DNA of 64,000 bases from an uncultured Algimonas sp. GTDB taxonomy: Bacteria > Pseudomonadota > Alphaproteobacteria > Caulobacterales > Maricaulaceae. The stretch covers positions 1 through 64,000 of the forward strand of contig NZ_CANMJB010000009.1 of the NCBI RefSeq assembly GCF_947498175.1, read 5' to 3'. Under the pieces are notes generated by a model, which saw only the letters and a program-made list of their open reading frames with translations, was not told the origin of the DNA and did no database searches. Below, in pieces: positions 47,090 through 55,773 of the stretch. The position numbers were made by a program, and so were the translations under genes. Position 1 is the stretch's first letter; the number at the start of each line of letters is the position of its first letter.

Positions 47090-48208
47090 TCAGTCCCCCA
47101 TCCTGTCGGCGGCGTCGCCCATGAGCAGGGCCAGCTGTGCGCGCAACAGCATTTCCGTATCGTCGGTGATCGATGGCGTCCGAGCGGTTTGCATCGCGGC
47201 GGCATCCGCTGTCGTCCCGTTCGTTTCACTGGATTCATTCTGGGCCGCGGCGATCCGCTCCGGCAATTCGATGAAAACCGTTTCGAAACCGGACCCGCTG
47301 ACTGTCAGCCGGCGGTCGGTGGCGCTGATGTCCAGCCGGCCGACGCCCTGCAGCGGCAAGTCGGACCGCACGATGCCCGACAACCGGTCGAGAAGACGCA
47401 GGCGTACCCGATCCGCCGCACCCGCTTCGATCAGCACATCGTCGAGCGTGTGCGATACCGAGAAAGTCTTGCCGTATTGCCGGCCGAGTTCGAGCAAGGT
47501 CTGCACCAGATCCGGCATGATCCATTCAATCCGGCCGGCTTCTGCGGACGGTGCGTTGGGTGACGCCGCCGCGTCATTGACGGTCAGCGCCGATTCCAAG
47601 GCCGTCAGGTCCGGATCCAGCGAGCTCAGGTGCAGCGGGCTCAGATCCATCAGACGACCCAGATCAGCGCGCTCTTCGCGAGAGGCGTGGGGCAGGAGGC
47701 CGGTCAGTGTCAGTTTGGCTATCTCATGTGACGGATCCTGTTCAGGACCGGGATCCGCATTGGCCTGCGGCTCTTGCGGGGCGGCTCTTTCCAGTTCCAC
47801 CAGCCCGTCCTCATACTGGTTCAGCAGCTTGTTGAGCACGAACAACCGGCCGTCCACACGGGTCCAGTCGACTGGCATGTGGACATTGCATCGCTGGATC
47901 AGGGAGAGCGCGTCCTGCGCGCTGCGATAGACGGCGCGGGCGCGGGCGCGTTTGGCTTCGCTCTGGATGATGCCGAGGCGCTCGCACAACCAGACGGGAT
48001 CGCGTCCCGGCGAAAGCCGCTCGCCCGTGGGCGGACTGCGGTCGGCATCGACCATGGTGGCCATTTCGGCCCGGGCCCGGGCGCTGAACAAGCGCGAACG
48101 GACAAGATCGTCACCGCCTGTTGCGGCAATGTCGGACGTGGACAGGCCGGAGTCGCGTTTTCCGGATTCAGTTTTGGAAGAACCGGGATGTGAATGTCTC
48201 AATCGCAT
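47090..48208 (-). CDS. CheA-like protein with degraded kinase core
   Basis: 372 aa. The N-terminal part is Arg/Ser-rich. Residues about 95-140 are helical (RAVYRSAQDALSLIQRC) but lack a recognisable phospho-His. Residues about 250-340 (MPDLVQTLLELGRQYGK...RLRLLDRLSGIVRSD) look like the start of a CheA HATPase domain, without the usual HLVRN N-box, and ATP-lid glycines are not visible. A pseudokinase or scaffold is the best inference. The ATG at 48208 is chosen; upstream frame to 48412 is Arg-rich. It lies between chpT and the CheY-like gene. Confidence 0.6.
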   Translation of the reverse strand: MRLRHSHPGSSKTESGKRDSGLSTSDIAATGGDDLVRSRLFSARARAEMATMVDADRSPPTGERLSPGRDPVWLCERLGIIQSEAKRARARAVYRSAQDALSLIQRCNVHMPVDWTRVDGRLFVLNKLLNQYEDGLVELERAAPQEPQANADPGPEQDPSHEIAKLTLTGLLPHASREERADLGRLMDLSPLHLSSLDPDLTALESALTVNDAAASPNAPSAEAGRIEWIMPDLVQTLLELGRQYGKTFSVSHTLDDVLIEAGAADRVRLRLLDRLSGIVRSDLPLQGVGRLDISATDRRLTVSGSGFETVFIELPERIAAAQNESSETNGTTADAAAMQTARTPSITDDTEMLLRAQLALLMGDAADRMGD

Positions 48209-48347
48209 GGGCGTCGCGCAAATCCGTCGGCGAGGAGCACAGGCTCCGGTGTGGCGACCGTCATGACGGTAAAGAGTTAACCCCGGGCTAAATCCCGCGG
48301 CGAATCTGCTGTCCCGCTTGCGGGCGGGTAGAGATGAGCGGCGGGTC

Positions 48348-48983
48348 TCAGGCCGGAATATCGGCCCTGAAAGTGACCGTTTCCTCCTCGATTTCCGCCG
48401 TGATCCCGCCACCGCATTCGCGCGCCATCATGGTCGTGTAGAAAGGCTGGATTGATCGGCCGTCGAAACCATGTTCGGGCGCGCGGCCTTTCAAGGCGCG
48501 TTCGACCGTTTCGTCCAGCTTGGCCCGCGGGCCGGTGGATACAACGATCAGCGCCGCGTCCGACGTGGCGATGCGGACCTCGCCGCCGCGCGGCACGGCC
48601 TGCACGCCCAGCATGACCAGATTGAGCAGGATGCGCGCGCGCGCCTTTTCGATGCCATCGGAATGGATGTCGAAGACGATTTCCGCCTTGGCGTCTTCGA
48701 ACATGTCGGTCGTCAAGGTGCGGATTTCCTGGGTCGCGATGACGCCCGGCGCCGACCCGCCCGCGCCGAAAGCGAGGCGCAAGAACTTCAGCTTGGCAGC
48801 CGCACGCCGAGAACTGCTCTTGACCAGGTCGAGCGCGTCGTCATGCATGTCCGCATTAGCGTCGTCGTCGAGGATCTCGATCGCCGTTCCGAGCGCGCCG
48901 ACCGGACTGACCAGATCGTGGCAGATGCGCGCGCAGAGCAGGGCGGCAAGTCCGGACGGCGTCAGCTTCGGTGTCGTGGTCAT
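48348..48983 (-). CDS. chpT: ChpT-like histidine phosphotransferase
   Basis: 211 aa. The DHp-like helix has the phosphorylated His 22 in LLCARICHDLVSPVGALGTAIEIL, followed by a degenerate ATPase-like domain with SSRRAAAKLKFLRLAFGAG. ChpT passes phosphate from CckA to CtrA and CpdR in dimorphic alphaproteobacteria. Similar tail elements, GPRAKLDETVERALKGRAPEHG, support the call. An ATG at 48995 is an alternative start. It is followed by the CheA-like, CheY-like and CheR-like genes after a 139-base gap that contains TTAACC near 48278. Confidence 0.88.
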   Translation of the reverse strand: MTTTPKLTPSGLAALLCARICHDLVSPVGALGTAIEILDDDANADMHDDALDLVKSSSRRAAAKLKFLRLAFGAGGSAPGVIATQEIRTLTTDMFEDAKAEIVFDIHSDGIEKARARILLNLVMLGVQAVPRGGEVRIATSDAALIVVSTGPRAKLDETVERALKGRAPEHGFDGRSIQPFYTTMMARECGGGITAEIEEETVTFRADIPA

Positions 48984-49086
48984 AACCCGACACATAGCCT
49001 CCAAGCCGGTCATGGCAATAGGCGCGCACTGGGCGCGGGCCGCCTGCGGACAAGCGAGGCGGACAAGCGAGACCGGTTCGGCCATG

Positions 49087-49112
49087 AAAAAACCGCCCTT
49101 CGAAGGGCGGTT
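49087..49112 (-). terminator. Intrinsic terminator of ynbE-ydbL
   Basis: The 22-base palindrome AACCGCCCTTCGAAGGGCGGTT (49091-49112) is preceded on the plus strand by an A-run, giving a T-run on the minus strand. It lies 48 bases after the ydbL-like gene and upstream of chpT, so it insulates the latter. Confidence 0.85.
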
Positions 49113-49159
49113 CCACTCAGACTGGGATCAACGGGACGAGTTTTACGCCTGCGTCCACA

Positions 49160-49543
49160 TCACTTCTGTGTCCACTGGCCGTCTTCGCCCATGACGTATT
49201 GACCGGATCCGGCCTTGTCGATCAGGTTCTCACCCGCCAATTGCGCCACGACACGAATGCTGAGACCGCGCGAATCCGCCAGCTTCTCGTAGGCGACCTT
49301 GCGGCTGATATTAATGTCGTCCATCGCGGCCTTCACGTCGGGCGACAAGGTCCCGACCGCAGCCAGATAGCCGTCGATGCGTTCGCCGATCTCGCCGCGC
49401 GCCTTGGCGGCCTCGACGATGCGCTTGGACGATGCGCTCGCCTCTTGAGCCGCGGCGATCGTCATGCCGCTATGGTTCAAGACGGCCGCGCCGCCCGCCA
49501 GAAATGCAGCCGCTGCGAGTGCGGCGCCGATATATGTCTTCAT
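49160..49543 (-). CDS. YdbL-like (DUF1318) secreted protein
   Basis: 127 aa. The signal peptide is about 25 residues long (MKTYIGAALAAAAFLAGGAA). The mature chain ends with VAQLAGENLIDKAGSGQYVMGEDGQWTQK, the DUF1318 pattern of YdbL. YdbL and YnbE act with YdbH, an AsmA-like phospholipid transporter, in the envelope of E. coli. The ATG at 49543 is favoured over the upstream TTG at 49558. It follows the ynbE-like gene by 28 bases. Confidence 0.85.
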   Translation of the reverse strand: MKTYIGAALAAAAFLAGGAAVLNHSGMTIAAAQEASASSKRIVEAAKARGEIGERIDGYLAAVGTLSPDVKAAMDDINISRKVAYEKLADSRGLSIRVVAQLAGENLIDKAGSGQYVMGEDGQWTQK

Positions 49544-49571
49544 GCCTGCCTCCTTCAATGTGCAGACGGAC

Positions 49572-49763
49572 CTAGAACAGGTCCGGGTTGTTCGCGATCA
49601 GCGATTCGATGTCTTGTTCGAGACGGACCCGGACTTCCTGATCGATCTTGATCGCCAGATTGATCTGGATCGGTTCCTTGGGTGCGATGACCTCGACCTG
49701 GTGGCGGCACGCGCCGAACAACAGCGTCGCCGCCAGGAAAAGTCCGATATGGGCCGTCTTCAT
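49572..49763 (-). CDS. YnbE-like lipoprotein
   Basis: 63 aa. The lipobox LFGAC puts the lipidated Cys at residue 19. The mature part has PKEPIQINLAIKIDQEVRVRLE, matching YnbE, which forms beta-strand stacks and bridges YdbH to the outer membrane. The gene is directly upstream of the ydbL-like gene. No YdbH-like gene is adjacent, unlike E. coli. A hydrolase gene lies upstream on the same strand. Confidence 0.82.
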   Translation of the reverse strand: MKTAHIGLFLAATLLFGACRHQVEVIAPKEPIQINLAIKIDQEVRVRLEQDIESLIANNPDLF

Positions 49764-49835
49764 TGCGCACTCCTACGTGTCATGTCCTGAACGTGGCATG
49801 AAGGAGAATCGAAAAGCAAGCCGCTTGAAGACCGT

Positions 49836-51284
49836 TCAGTCCGGAATTTCGACGCTTATACGCCCCGGCAGATCGGTCTCTCCGGCCATGAAGCGCTCTA
49901 TGATCCGGCCGATCTCCGGGTCGGTCATGAAGAGATTGTGACCTGCGTTTTCGATCAGGACATGATGGGCGTTCGTCAGGCCCGCCATCGCCTCCCGCGC
50001 GGCTTCCGGATAGGTCCGGCCATCCAGCGTGCCGCTGAGCAAAAGGACAGGTATGTCGGATTCCACAGCTTCGCGAAAATCGGACCCTAGAACGAGGTCG
50101 GGCTGGATATCCTCGTAGTGGTAGGATGCATTGAGGTTGGAACCGACGAGCGACCGGCTCGCCTGGGCGTCAATCAGCCGGCGCCGCGCCGCATCCGTGC
50201 CAGACGCGATGTCCGTCAGACGGCTCATCGGGCTGAAGCTGTGATCGGACGTCAGCTCCCAGCGTGCCAACAGAGTCTCCAGGGAACCGACGTCTCCCTG
50301 GTCCAGGTCCTGATAGACACCGACCATGAAAATGGCCCATTGCGGGTCCGATATGGCTTGACCCAGCATGCTCTGCATGTCGCGCCGGTGATAGACGACT
50401 CGCTTGCCCTCGACGTCGAGTGTCTTGGGAGCCGCATCGAAATCGGCATGGACCCGCGCGATAAGGGCCTTGATGTCGGGGGTTTCCGGATCGAGCGCGT
50501 TCATCGCCGTTTGCAGGCGGTCGAAATAGGCGTCCGTGCGGGCGGGCAGCTTCACGGTCTGTTCCAGCCCTTCGATGCTGGCGAAGACGGCCCGGTCGAT
50601 CCGGCCGTCCAGTTCGCGCATGGCGGCCAAGCCTAGGTGACTGCCATAGCTGATCCCCCAGAGACTCAACTTTTCCGCATCCAGGTGACGACGGAGGTCA
50701 TCGAGATCACGGGCGTTCTCGACTGTGTCATAGCCGCTGATATCGATGCCGGCCGCTTCCCATTCGTCCATGCACGCGGCCAAGGCGGACAATTCTCCGG
50801 CCAGAGCCTCTTCATCGCTGATGACGGCGCTCAGACCTAGACCCGGCCGTGTGCAGGTCTGCATGTCGTTCGAACGGCCGGTTCCGCGCTGATCATAGGC
50901 GATCACGTCGCCATATTGGCGCAAGGCCATGAACAGCGCAAACCGCTGGCGCCTGGCCGTTCCGATCCCCGATCCGCCCGGCCCACCGGCCAGATAGACG
51001 ATGGGCGCCCCCGGCGCGTCGGTCGTGGCCGGAAAGCGGACATAATGGATCGTCAATTTGCGGCTGTCGGGATCGGCGCGGTTTTCCGGCACGGTGAACG
51101 TGCCCTCGAACGCATCGACTTTCTCGCCACTATCGGCTTCGAAGACGATCGGTGTCTCGGATGACGGCGCGACACGCGATGCCATGGGTGAGGGTTCTGC
51201 GGGATTGGCCGCAATGTTTGCGGCCAGCCCGACAAGAAGGGACGCAGACGTCAGGACGGCGGTCGTGATCAATAGATGCTTCAT
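49836..51284 (-). CDS. Secreted alpha/beta hydrolase (proline iminopeptidase/TAP-like)
   Basis: 482 aa. Signal peptide ends near residue 26. The fold is marked by YLAGGPGGSG (oxyanion), the nucleophile in WGISYGSHLG, the acid in LLLSGTLDGRTYP and His in IENAGHNLF. Similar proteins are tripeptidyl-type aminopeptidases that release N-terminal residues. AAAGGGAAATCCC sits upstream of the ATG at 51284. The gene diverges from a LytTR-type regulator gene, 148 bases apart, and may be regulated by it. Confidence 0.87.
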   Translation of the reverse strand: MKHLLITTAVLTSASLLVGLAANIAANPAEPSPMASRVAPSSETPIVFEADSGEKVDAFEGTFTVPENRADPDSRKLTIHYVRFPATTDAPGAPIVYLAGGPGGSGIGTARRQRFALFMALRQYGDVIAYDQRGTGRSNDMQTCTRPGLGLSAVISDEEALAGELSALAACMDEWEAAGIDISGYDTVENARDLDDLRRHLDAEKLSLWGISYGSHLGLAAMRELDGRIDRAVFASIEGLEQTVKLPARTDAYFDRLQTAMNALDPETPDIKALIARVHADFDAAPKTLDVEGKRVVYHRRDMQSMLGQAISDPQWAIFMVGVYQDLDQGDVGSLETLLARWELTSDHSFSPMSRLTDIASGTDAARRRLIDAQASRSLVGSNLNASYHYEDIQPDLVLGSDFREAVESDIPVLLLSGTLDGRTYPEAAREAMAGLTNAHHVLIENAGHNLFMTDPEIGRIIERFMAGETDLPGRISVEIPD

Positions 51285-51320
51285 GGGATTTCCCTTTATC
51301 CTTTTCGTGTCTTCGGATCC

Positions 51321-51343
51321 GCAACGCCTAAGACTGCAACGCC
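51321..51343. promoter_or_regulatory. Direct repeat, possible LytTR operator
   Basis: GCAACGCC occurs at 51321-51328 and again at 51336-51343, a 15-base spacing, in the 148-base gap between the hydrolase gene and the membrane LytTR gene. It may be an operator, but published LytTR sites are 9-bp repeats with about 12-base gaps, so the match is loose. Confidence 0.3.
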
Positions 51344-51432
51344 CCATGGCCACTGCATTTGGCGCGAGCGGCGGCGTCCATTCCGCGAACGGGGCTTCGC
51401 GGTCGCGTCCCGGCAAGGTACGGCACGGCTTC

Positions 51433-52956
51433 ATGACAGCGAATATTCTGAAAGCCCCTGTTTCCTTGAAACATCTATGCTTCTGGGTCTGCGCCTGTTT
51501 GTTTCTGTGCGGACACGCCTTCGCATCGGACGCACAGGTCTGCCCGGCCGACATTGCCGACCAGCCGCCGCAGACTTGGTCCGGCCCGGACTGCATCACG
51601 CAATGGCCCGGCGCCGTCGATCCTACAGACCGGCTTGTCTGGATTCGTTTCGATCTGAACGCCCCGTATACGAACGCGCCTCTCGGCTTGCATATCGGCG
51701 GCCGGTTTTCGTCGCGCATCTGGATCAATGGCCGGGAAATCGGCCGGAACGGTCTGCCGGGACCGGACAATCTGTCGGAAGCGCCGGGATTGATCGATGC
51801 CGTGCTGGCCGTTCCTCCGGACCTTGTAAGACCCGGGCCCAACGAAATCATCATGCTGGCCTCGGCCCATCATGCATATCTCGACCTCTACCGCCCCTTC
51901 CAGCACATCGCCTTTCGTCCCATCGATCCGACAAACCGGGAGCTGGCCGTCGCGGTCGCGCCTGTCATGGTCGCACTCGGATTGTTTCTAGCCGGTCTGG
52001 TCTATTTCGGGGGGCTGGCGGCCTTGCATTCGCCCCGGGGCGACGCCCTTCTTCTATGCGGGCTGTGCGGGCTGGCGAGCGGCCAGCTCTTGGCCGAGAT
52101 GACGCGTCCGCTCTGGTCCTATCCCTATCCCCTGCACGATCTGCGCTTGTTGGCGATCGCAGGATTCTCCGCAGGGTTCGGGTGGCTGAGCTGCCTTTAC
52201 GTCACGCGGCGGCAACGTCCCGGTTGGCTCCTGCCAGTCATGGCCGCAGCAACGCTGATCAGCATCGCCGCCTTGTGGCTGGAGCCCGGCTTCGACGGCA
52301 AATCCTCATCCGCGATGCTCGGACCGCTTGTTTGCGCCCTGCTGGTCAGTGTCTGGGCGGTCTGGCGGCCCGTCGGATCCGGAGACGGCGGCGATGAGCG
52401 TGTCAGAGCCACTATGAACGCCAGCGCGCTGACGGCGTTCGTTCTCGCCAATCTGGCGGCACCCGAACTGTTCCTCGATGCGGTCTTCTTCTATCTCGTC
52501 GCGGCTTTTCTGCTGGTTCTGTTGGCCGAGCAGGTCGGAACCCGTGCGCGCGAACGGTCGGAGCGTCTGCGCGAAACCGCCAGAGCGGACCGGCTCCAGA
52601 CCCTCATCGATCGATTGGAGCCCGGTAGCGCCGCGCCGCCTTTGGTGATCCGCAGCGCCGGCAAGATCGAACAGATTCCGGTCGGCGAAATCACCGCGAT
52701 AAAGGGCGCGGACGGCTATGCCGAAATTCGCCTCGACGACGGCCGGACCGTCCTGCACACCAAGACGCTCAATGCATTGGAAGCCGAACTCCCGGCCAGC
52801 TTCCTCAGGGTGCACCGGTCCCATATCGTGAACACGGCGCGGGTCGGCGCCCTGGACCGCGATGCATCGGGGACGGGCTCGCTATTGCTCCAGAACGGCG
52901 AGCGCATACCCGTCAGCCGGCGCATCCTGCCCCGCGTCCGCCAAGCGCTGGGCTAG
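51433..52956 (+). CDS. Membrane-anchored LytTR DNA-binding regulator
   Basis: 507 aa. The signal/leader and an extracytoplasmic beta-rich region (about 35-155, 7TMR-DISM-like) are followed by about seven hydrophobic segments (about 165-350), a short charged helix and a C-terminal LytTR DNA-binding domain (about 403-507, VGEITAIKGADGYAEIRL...FLRVHRSHIVNT). No receiver or kinase is present, so it probably senses in the membrane and binds DNA directly. Upstream ATGs (51346) are possible; no strong ribosome site decides. It diverges from a hydrolase gene, its likely target. Confidence 0.8.
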   Translation: MTANILKAPVSLKHLCFWVCACLFLCGHAFASDAQVCPADIADQPPQTWSGPDCITQWPGAVDPTDRLVWIRFDLNAPYTNAPLGLHIGGRFSSRIWINGREIGRNGLPGPDNLSEAPGLIDAVLAVPPDLVRPGPNEIIMLASAHHAYLDLYRPFQHIAFRPIDPTNRELAVAVAPVMVALGLFLAGLVYFGGLAALHSPRGDALLLCGLCGLASGQLLAEMTRPLWSYPYPLHDLRLLAIAGFSAGFGWLSCLYVTRRQRPGWLLPVMAAATLISIAALWLEPGFDGKSSSAMLGPLVCALLVSVWAVWRPVGSGDGGDERVRATMNASALTAFVLANLAAPELFLDAVFFYLVAAFLLVLLAEQVGTRARERSERLRETARADRLQTLIDRLEPGSAAPPLVIRSAGKIEQIPVGEITAIKGADGYAEIRLDDGRTVLHTKTLNALEAELPASFLRVHRSHIVNTARVGALDRDASGTGSLLLQNGERIPVSRRILPRVRQALG

Positions 52957-53129
52957 GGACTGCGTCGGGACCGGATGAGGTCCCGTCCCGACAAACCTTC
53001 ATTGCAGGACATGTTTGGGCGATTTGGGGCGCATCGGCCGAGAAACCGTCCTGTTACGCATTGTCGCAACCATTTGCACCGTCTAGCATTGCCTTGCATT
53101 AATCCTCCACCTGCCCGGGACAATATCCA

Positions 53130-54164
53130 ATGGCCGACATGTTCTCCCCCGATCTGTTCACCCTCAGCTCGCTATTCACGCTTGGGGCGCTGATCCTCCT
53201 GCAAGCCATCTTGGGCTTCGACAATCTGCTCTACATCGTCATCGAATCCAACAAGGTCGGCGATCCGGTCGCGGCAAGGAAAGTGCGCAATTGGGGGATC
53301 GGGATCGCCGTGGCGCTGCGGATCGTTCTGTTGTTCGTCATCGTTTCGCTATTCGGTTTGCTGGCCGAACCGCTCTTCGCTCTGTCCACGGGCATCATCG
53401 AAGGCGAATTCACCTTGCAGGCGATCGTCACGGTCCTGGGCGGGGGTTTCATCATCTACACCGCGATGAAGGAAATCCACCACCTGTTGCAAGTCGATCA
53501 TATCGAGCATTCCGAAGGGTCGGGCGCGCGCTCGATCTGGGGGGCGGTCGCGCTGATCGTGGCGATGAACCTCGTCTTTTCATTCGACTCCATCCTGTCG
53601 GCCATGGCCATCGCCAACATCCAGACCGCCGTGATCGTGGATGCGGCAGGCGCGACATTGCAGGCCTTCGCGGCGGGCGACGTGGCGGAATGCAAGCGCT
53701 TCCTGATCAACAATCCAGTCGCGGGCGCGGTGACGTGCGAGCCCGTCAAAACCTATCAGGTGCCGCTCATGGTGATCGCCATCGTGGCGTCGGGCATCGC
53801 CATGATCCTGCTGGCCGACCGGGTCACGAACTTCCTGAAGAAGAACCGCATGTACCAGGTGCTGGGCCTGTTCATCCTGTTCCTTGTCGGCGTGTTACTC
53901 GTGACCGAAGGCGCGCATCTGGCGCATCTGAAACTGTTCGGCTACGAGCTGCAGGCGATGAGCAAATCGAGCTTCTACCTCGTTATCGGGGTGCTGGTCA
54001 TCACGGACATCATCTCCAACCGCTACCAGAAGCGTCTTTGGGCGCAGAAGCAGGCGGAGATGATGGGCGAGGATAGCGAGATGGCCGCCATCGCCGCCGT
54101 CGACAATTACAAAGGCCGCAAGGGCAAGAAGGCCAAGGATGCGCCCTACGTTCCAGGCGCGTAG
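53130..54164 (+). CDS. TerC-family integral membrane protein
   Basis: 344 aa with about nine hydrophobic segments. The TerC signatures are LQAILGFDNLLYIVIESNKV near the N-terminus and NLVFSFDSILSAMAIA midway, with acidic residues in membrane segments thought to bind metal. TerC proteins have roles in Mn2+ export and in metallation of secreted enzymes. A cytoplasmic-loop insert (about 180-210) has two Cys. The C-terminal 25 residues are Lys-rich. A bidirectional hairpin follows. Confidence 0.9.
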   Translation: MADMFSPDLFTLSSLFTLGALILLQAILGFDNLLYIVIESNKVGDPVAARKVRNWGIGIAVALRIVLLFVIVSLFGLLAEPLFALSTGIIEGEFTLQAIVTVLGGGFIIYTAMKEIHHLLQVDHIEHSEGSGARSIWGAVALIVAMNLVFSFDSILSAMAIANIQTAVIVDAAGATLQAFAAGDVAECKRFLINNPVAGAVTCEPVKTYQVPLMVIAIVASGIAMILLADRVTNFLKKNRMYQVLGLFILFLVGVLLVTEGAHLAHLKLFGYELQAMSKSSFYLVIGVLVITDIISNRYQKRLWAQKQAEMMGEDSEMAAIAAVDNYKGRKGKKAKDAPYVPGA

Positions 54165-54244
54165 CGGTCCGTGACGACCGCTGGCTGCGCGGACCCGGAG
54201 AGGTCCCGCGCGGACCGCTTGGATGCGCGGAATTCCGCCCAACG

Positions 54245-54279
54245 AAAAAGCCGCCCCGTCGAGGGCGGCTTTATTTTTT
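54245..54279. terminator. Bidirectional hairpin terminator
   Basis: AAAGCCGCCC (54247-54256), loop cgtcga, GGGCGGCTTT (54263-54272) followed by a T-rich tract. It lies between the convergent TerC and secB genes and serves both. Confidence 0.85.
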
Positions 54280-54297
54280 CCAGCGCGGTAAGAGCCT

Positions 54298-54918
54298 CTA
54301 GTTCAACCCCTGCTCCTTTGCGCGGCGCATCATCTCGTCGCGGAACATGCCGGCGAAGTCCGGCATGTCGAGCATGATCGGCATGTGGCCGCCGTCCTGG
54401 GTCATGTCGGCCAGGATCTTGCGCGCATAGGGGAAGAGGATGCGCGGGCATTCGATCATCATCAGCGGCTGGATCTGCTCCACGCCGACATTCTTGATGC
54501 CGAACAGTCCGGCATAGTCCAGCTCGGCGATGAAGATGGTCTGGTCGCCGCGCACCGCCTGCGCCTTGATCAGGATGCTGATCTCGACCGTGTCGTTCTC
54601 GCCGATCTCGCGGCCGATGCGCAGGTCGATATTGACCTCGGGCGCGGGCTGGCCACTGCGCAATGAGTCCGGCGCGTTCGGGTTTTCGAAGCTCATGTCG
54701 CGCGTATATTGCGCCAGCACGCTCAACATCGGCTCGCCGGCGGGTTCGCCTGCCGGCTCAGTCGCGGGGGCGGCCTGACCGTCTCCGGCTTGTCCGTCTC
54801 CGGCTTGCCCGTCCCCGGCTGTGTCCGCGGCGCCGTCATCGACGGAAATGTTCAGGCTGTTCTCGTCGATGGTTTCGCCGTTCTTGTCGGCGTCCGGTTT
54901 TTTGGGTTTCTTCGCCAT
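54298..54918 (-). CDS. secB: Protein-export chaperone SecB
   Basis: 206 aa. Residues about 62-206 are the SecB core, with YTRDMSFENPNAP, NIDLRIGREIGEN, and the C-terminal IECPRILFPYARKILADMTQDGG. The N-terminal 60 residues are an acidic Ala/Gly/Asp-rich extension with three copies of AGDGQ encoded by a 15-base tandem repeat. Typical SecB is 150-170 aa. It diverges from timA, with a shared intergenic region of 152 bases. Confidence 0.95.
   Translation of the reverse strand: MAKKPKKPDADKNGETIDENSLNISVDDGAADTAGDGQAGDGQAGDGQAAPATEPAGEPAGEPMLSVLAQYTRDMSFENPNAPDSLRSGQPAPEVNIDLRIGREIGENDTVEISILIKAQAVRGDQTIFIAELDYAGLFGIKNVGVEQIQPLMMIECPRILFPYARKILADMTQDGGHMPIMLDMPDFAGMFRDEMMRRAKEQGLN
54781..54825. 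repeat. 15-bp tandem repeat in secB, three copies
   Basis: Units of GTCTCCGGCTTGTCC type at 54781-54795, 54796-54810 and 54811-54825 encode the AGDGQ repeats in the SecB N-terminal extension. Being in frame, copy-number change would alter only the disordered tail length. Confidence 0.8.
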
Positions 54919-55070
54919 GATGGCCTCTTGGGGATGGATTCGGGAATGGGGTGATCGAGGTTCGCGCGCCCGCTATCACGGCCCCGGCCCGTGTTGCAAC
55001 GCCGAGCATGCGACTGCGATGCCGGAAATGCCGCCTTTCAAAAGGTGGGGCGACCCTTATATAAGCCTAT

Positions 55071-55766
55071 ATGTTCGAAGTCGTCCTCTACGCCGCCATC
55101 GCCGCCATTATCTGCGTGGCTTTCTACTCCGTGCTCGGCAAATCCGTCGGCCGCGGACCGGAGGATGCCTTCAAGCCCGACGAAGTGTTCGGCGGACGGT
55201 CGGGCGAACCGGACCGCGATGCCGGGCCTGCCTTCGCCGGCGCGGATGATGCGGAAGACGAGACCGGCCTGTCCGCGATCGCGCGGGCCGAACCGGACTT
55301 CTCTCCGGCGCGCTTCATCGACGGCGCCAAGACGGCCTATTCCATGATCTTGGAAGCGTTCGCATCCGGCGACCGCGACACGCTGCGCGATCTGCTGACG
55401 GACGAGGTCTATGCGGTCTATGACGGCGCTATCGCAGAGCGCGAAGCCCTGTCCTTGATCCAGGTCACCGATCTGGGCCGCCTGCGCACCAGCCAGATCA
55501 AGTCCGCCCGGATCGAGGACGGCATCGCCTATATCCGCGTGCTGTACGAGGCCGATATCGCTTCCGCCCTGCGCGATGCGAGCGGAGAGCTGGTGGACGG
55601 CGATCCGGACATACTGGCCTCGATTTCCGAGTTCTGGACGTTCGAACGGCCTGTCGGCTCCAGCGATCCGGCGTGGCGCCTGTCGGAGGTCGAACCGTCG
55701 GAAGGGGACGCCCTGCCTGCGGACCCCACGCCCGACACGACCGGCACGTCCGGCGAAACGGACTAG
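55071..55766 (+). CDS. Tim44/TimA-family putative adaptor protein
   Basis: 231 aa. One N-terminal membrane segment (about 2-19) is followed by a Gly/Asp/Glu-rich linker and a Tim44-like domain (about 75-205) with FSPARFIDGAKTAYSMILEAFASGDRDTLRDLL, SAL and IRVLYEADI. Homologues of mitochondrial Tim44 in alphaproteobacteria sit beside secB, mltA and smr as here. Role in bacteria unknown. TTATATAAG lies just before the ATG and may be a -10 element. Confidence 0.9.
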   Translation: MFEVVLYAAIAAIICVAFYSVLGKSVGRGPEDAFKPDEVFGGRSGEPDRDAGPAFAGADDAEDETGLSAIARAEPDFSPARFIDGAKTAYSMILEAFASGDRDTLRDLLTDEVYAVYDGAIAEREALSLIQVTDLGRLRTSQIKSARIEDGIAYIRVLYEADIASALRDASGELVDGDPDILASISEFWTFERPVGSSDPAWRLSEVEPSEGDALPADPTPDTTGTSGETD

Positions 55767-55773
55767 GCTTCCC

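Noticed and set aside
52964-52992. Hairpin GTCGGGAC/GTCCCGAC after the LytTR gene
   Set aside because: No T-run follows; termination is not supported, though it may be a weak structure.
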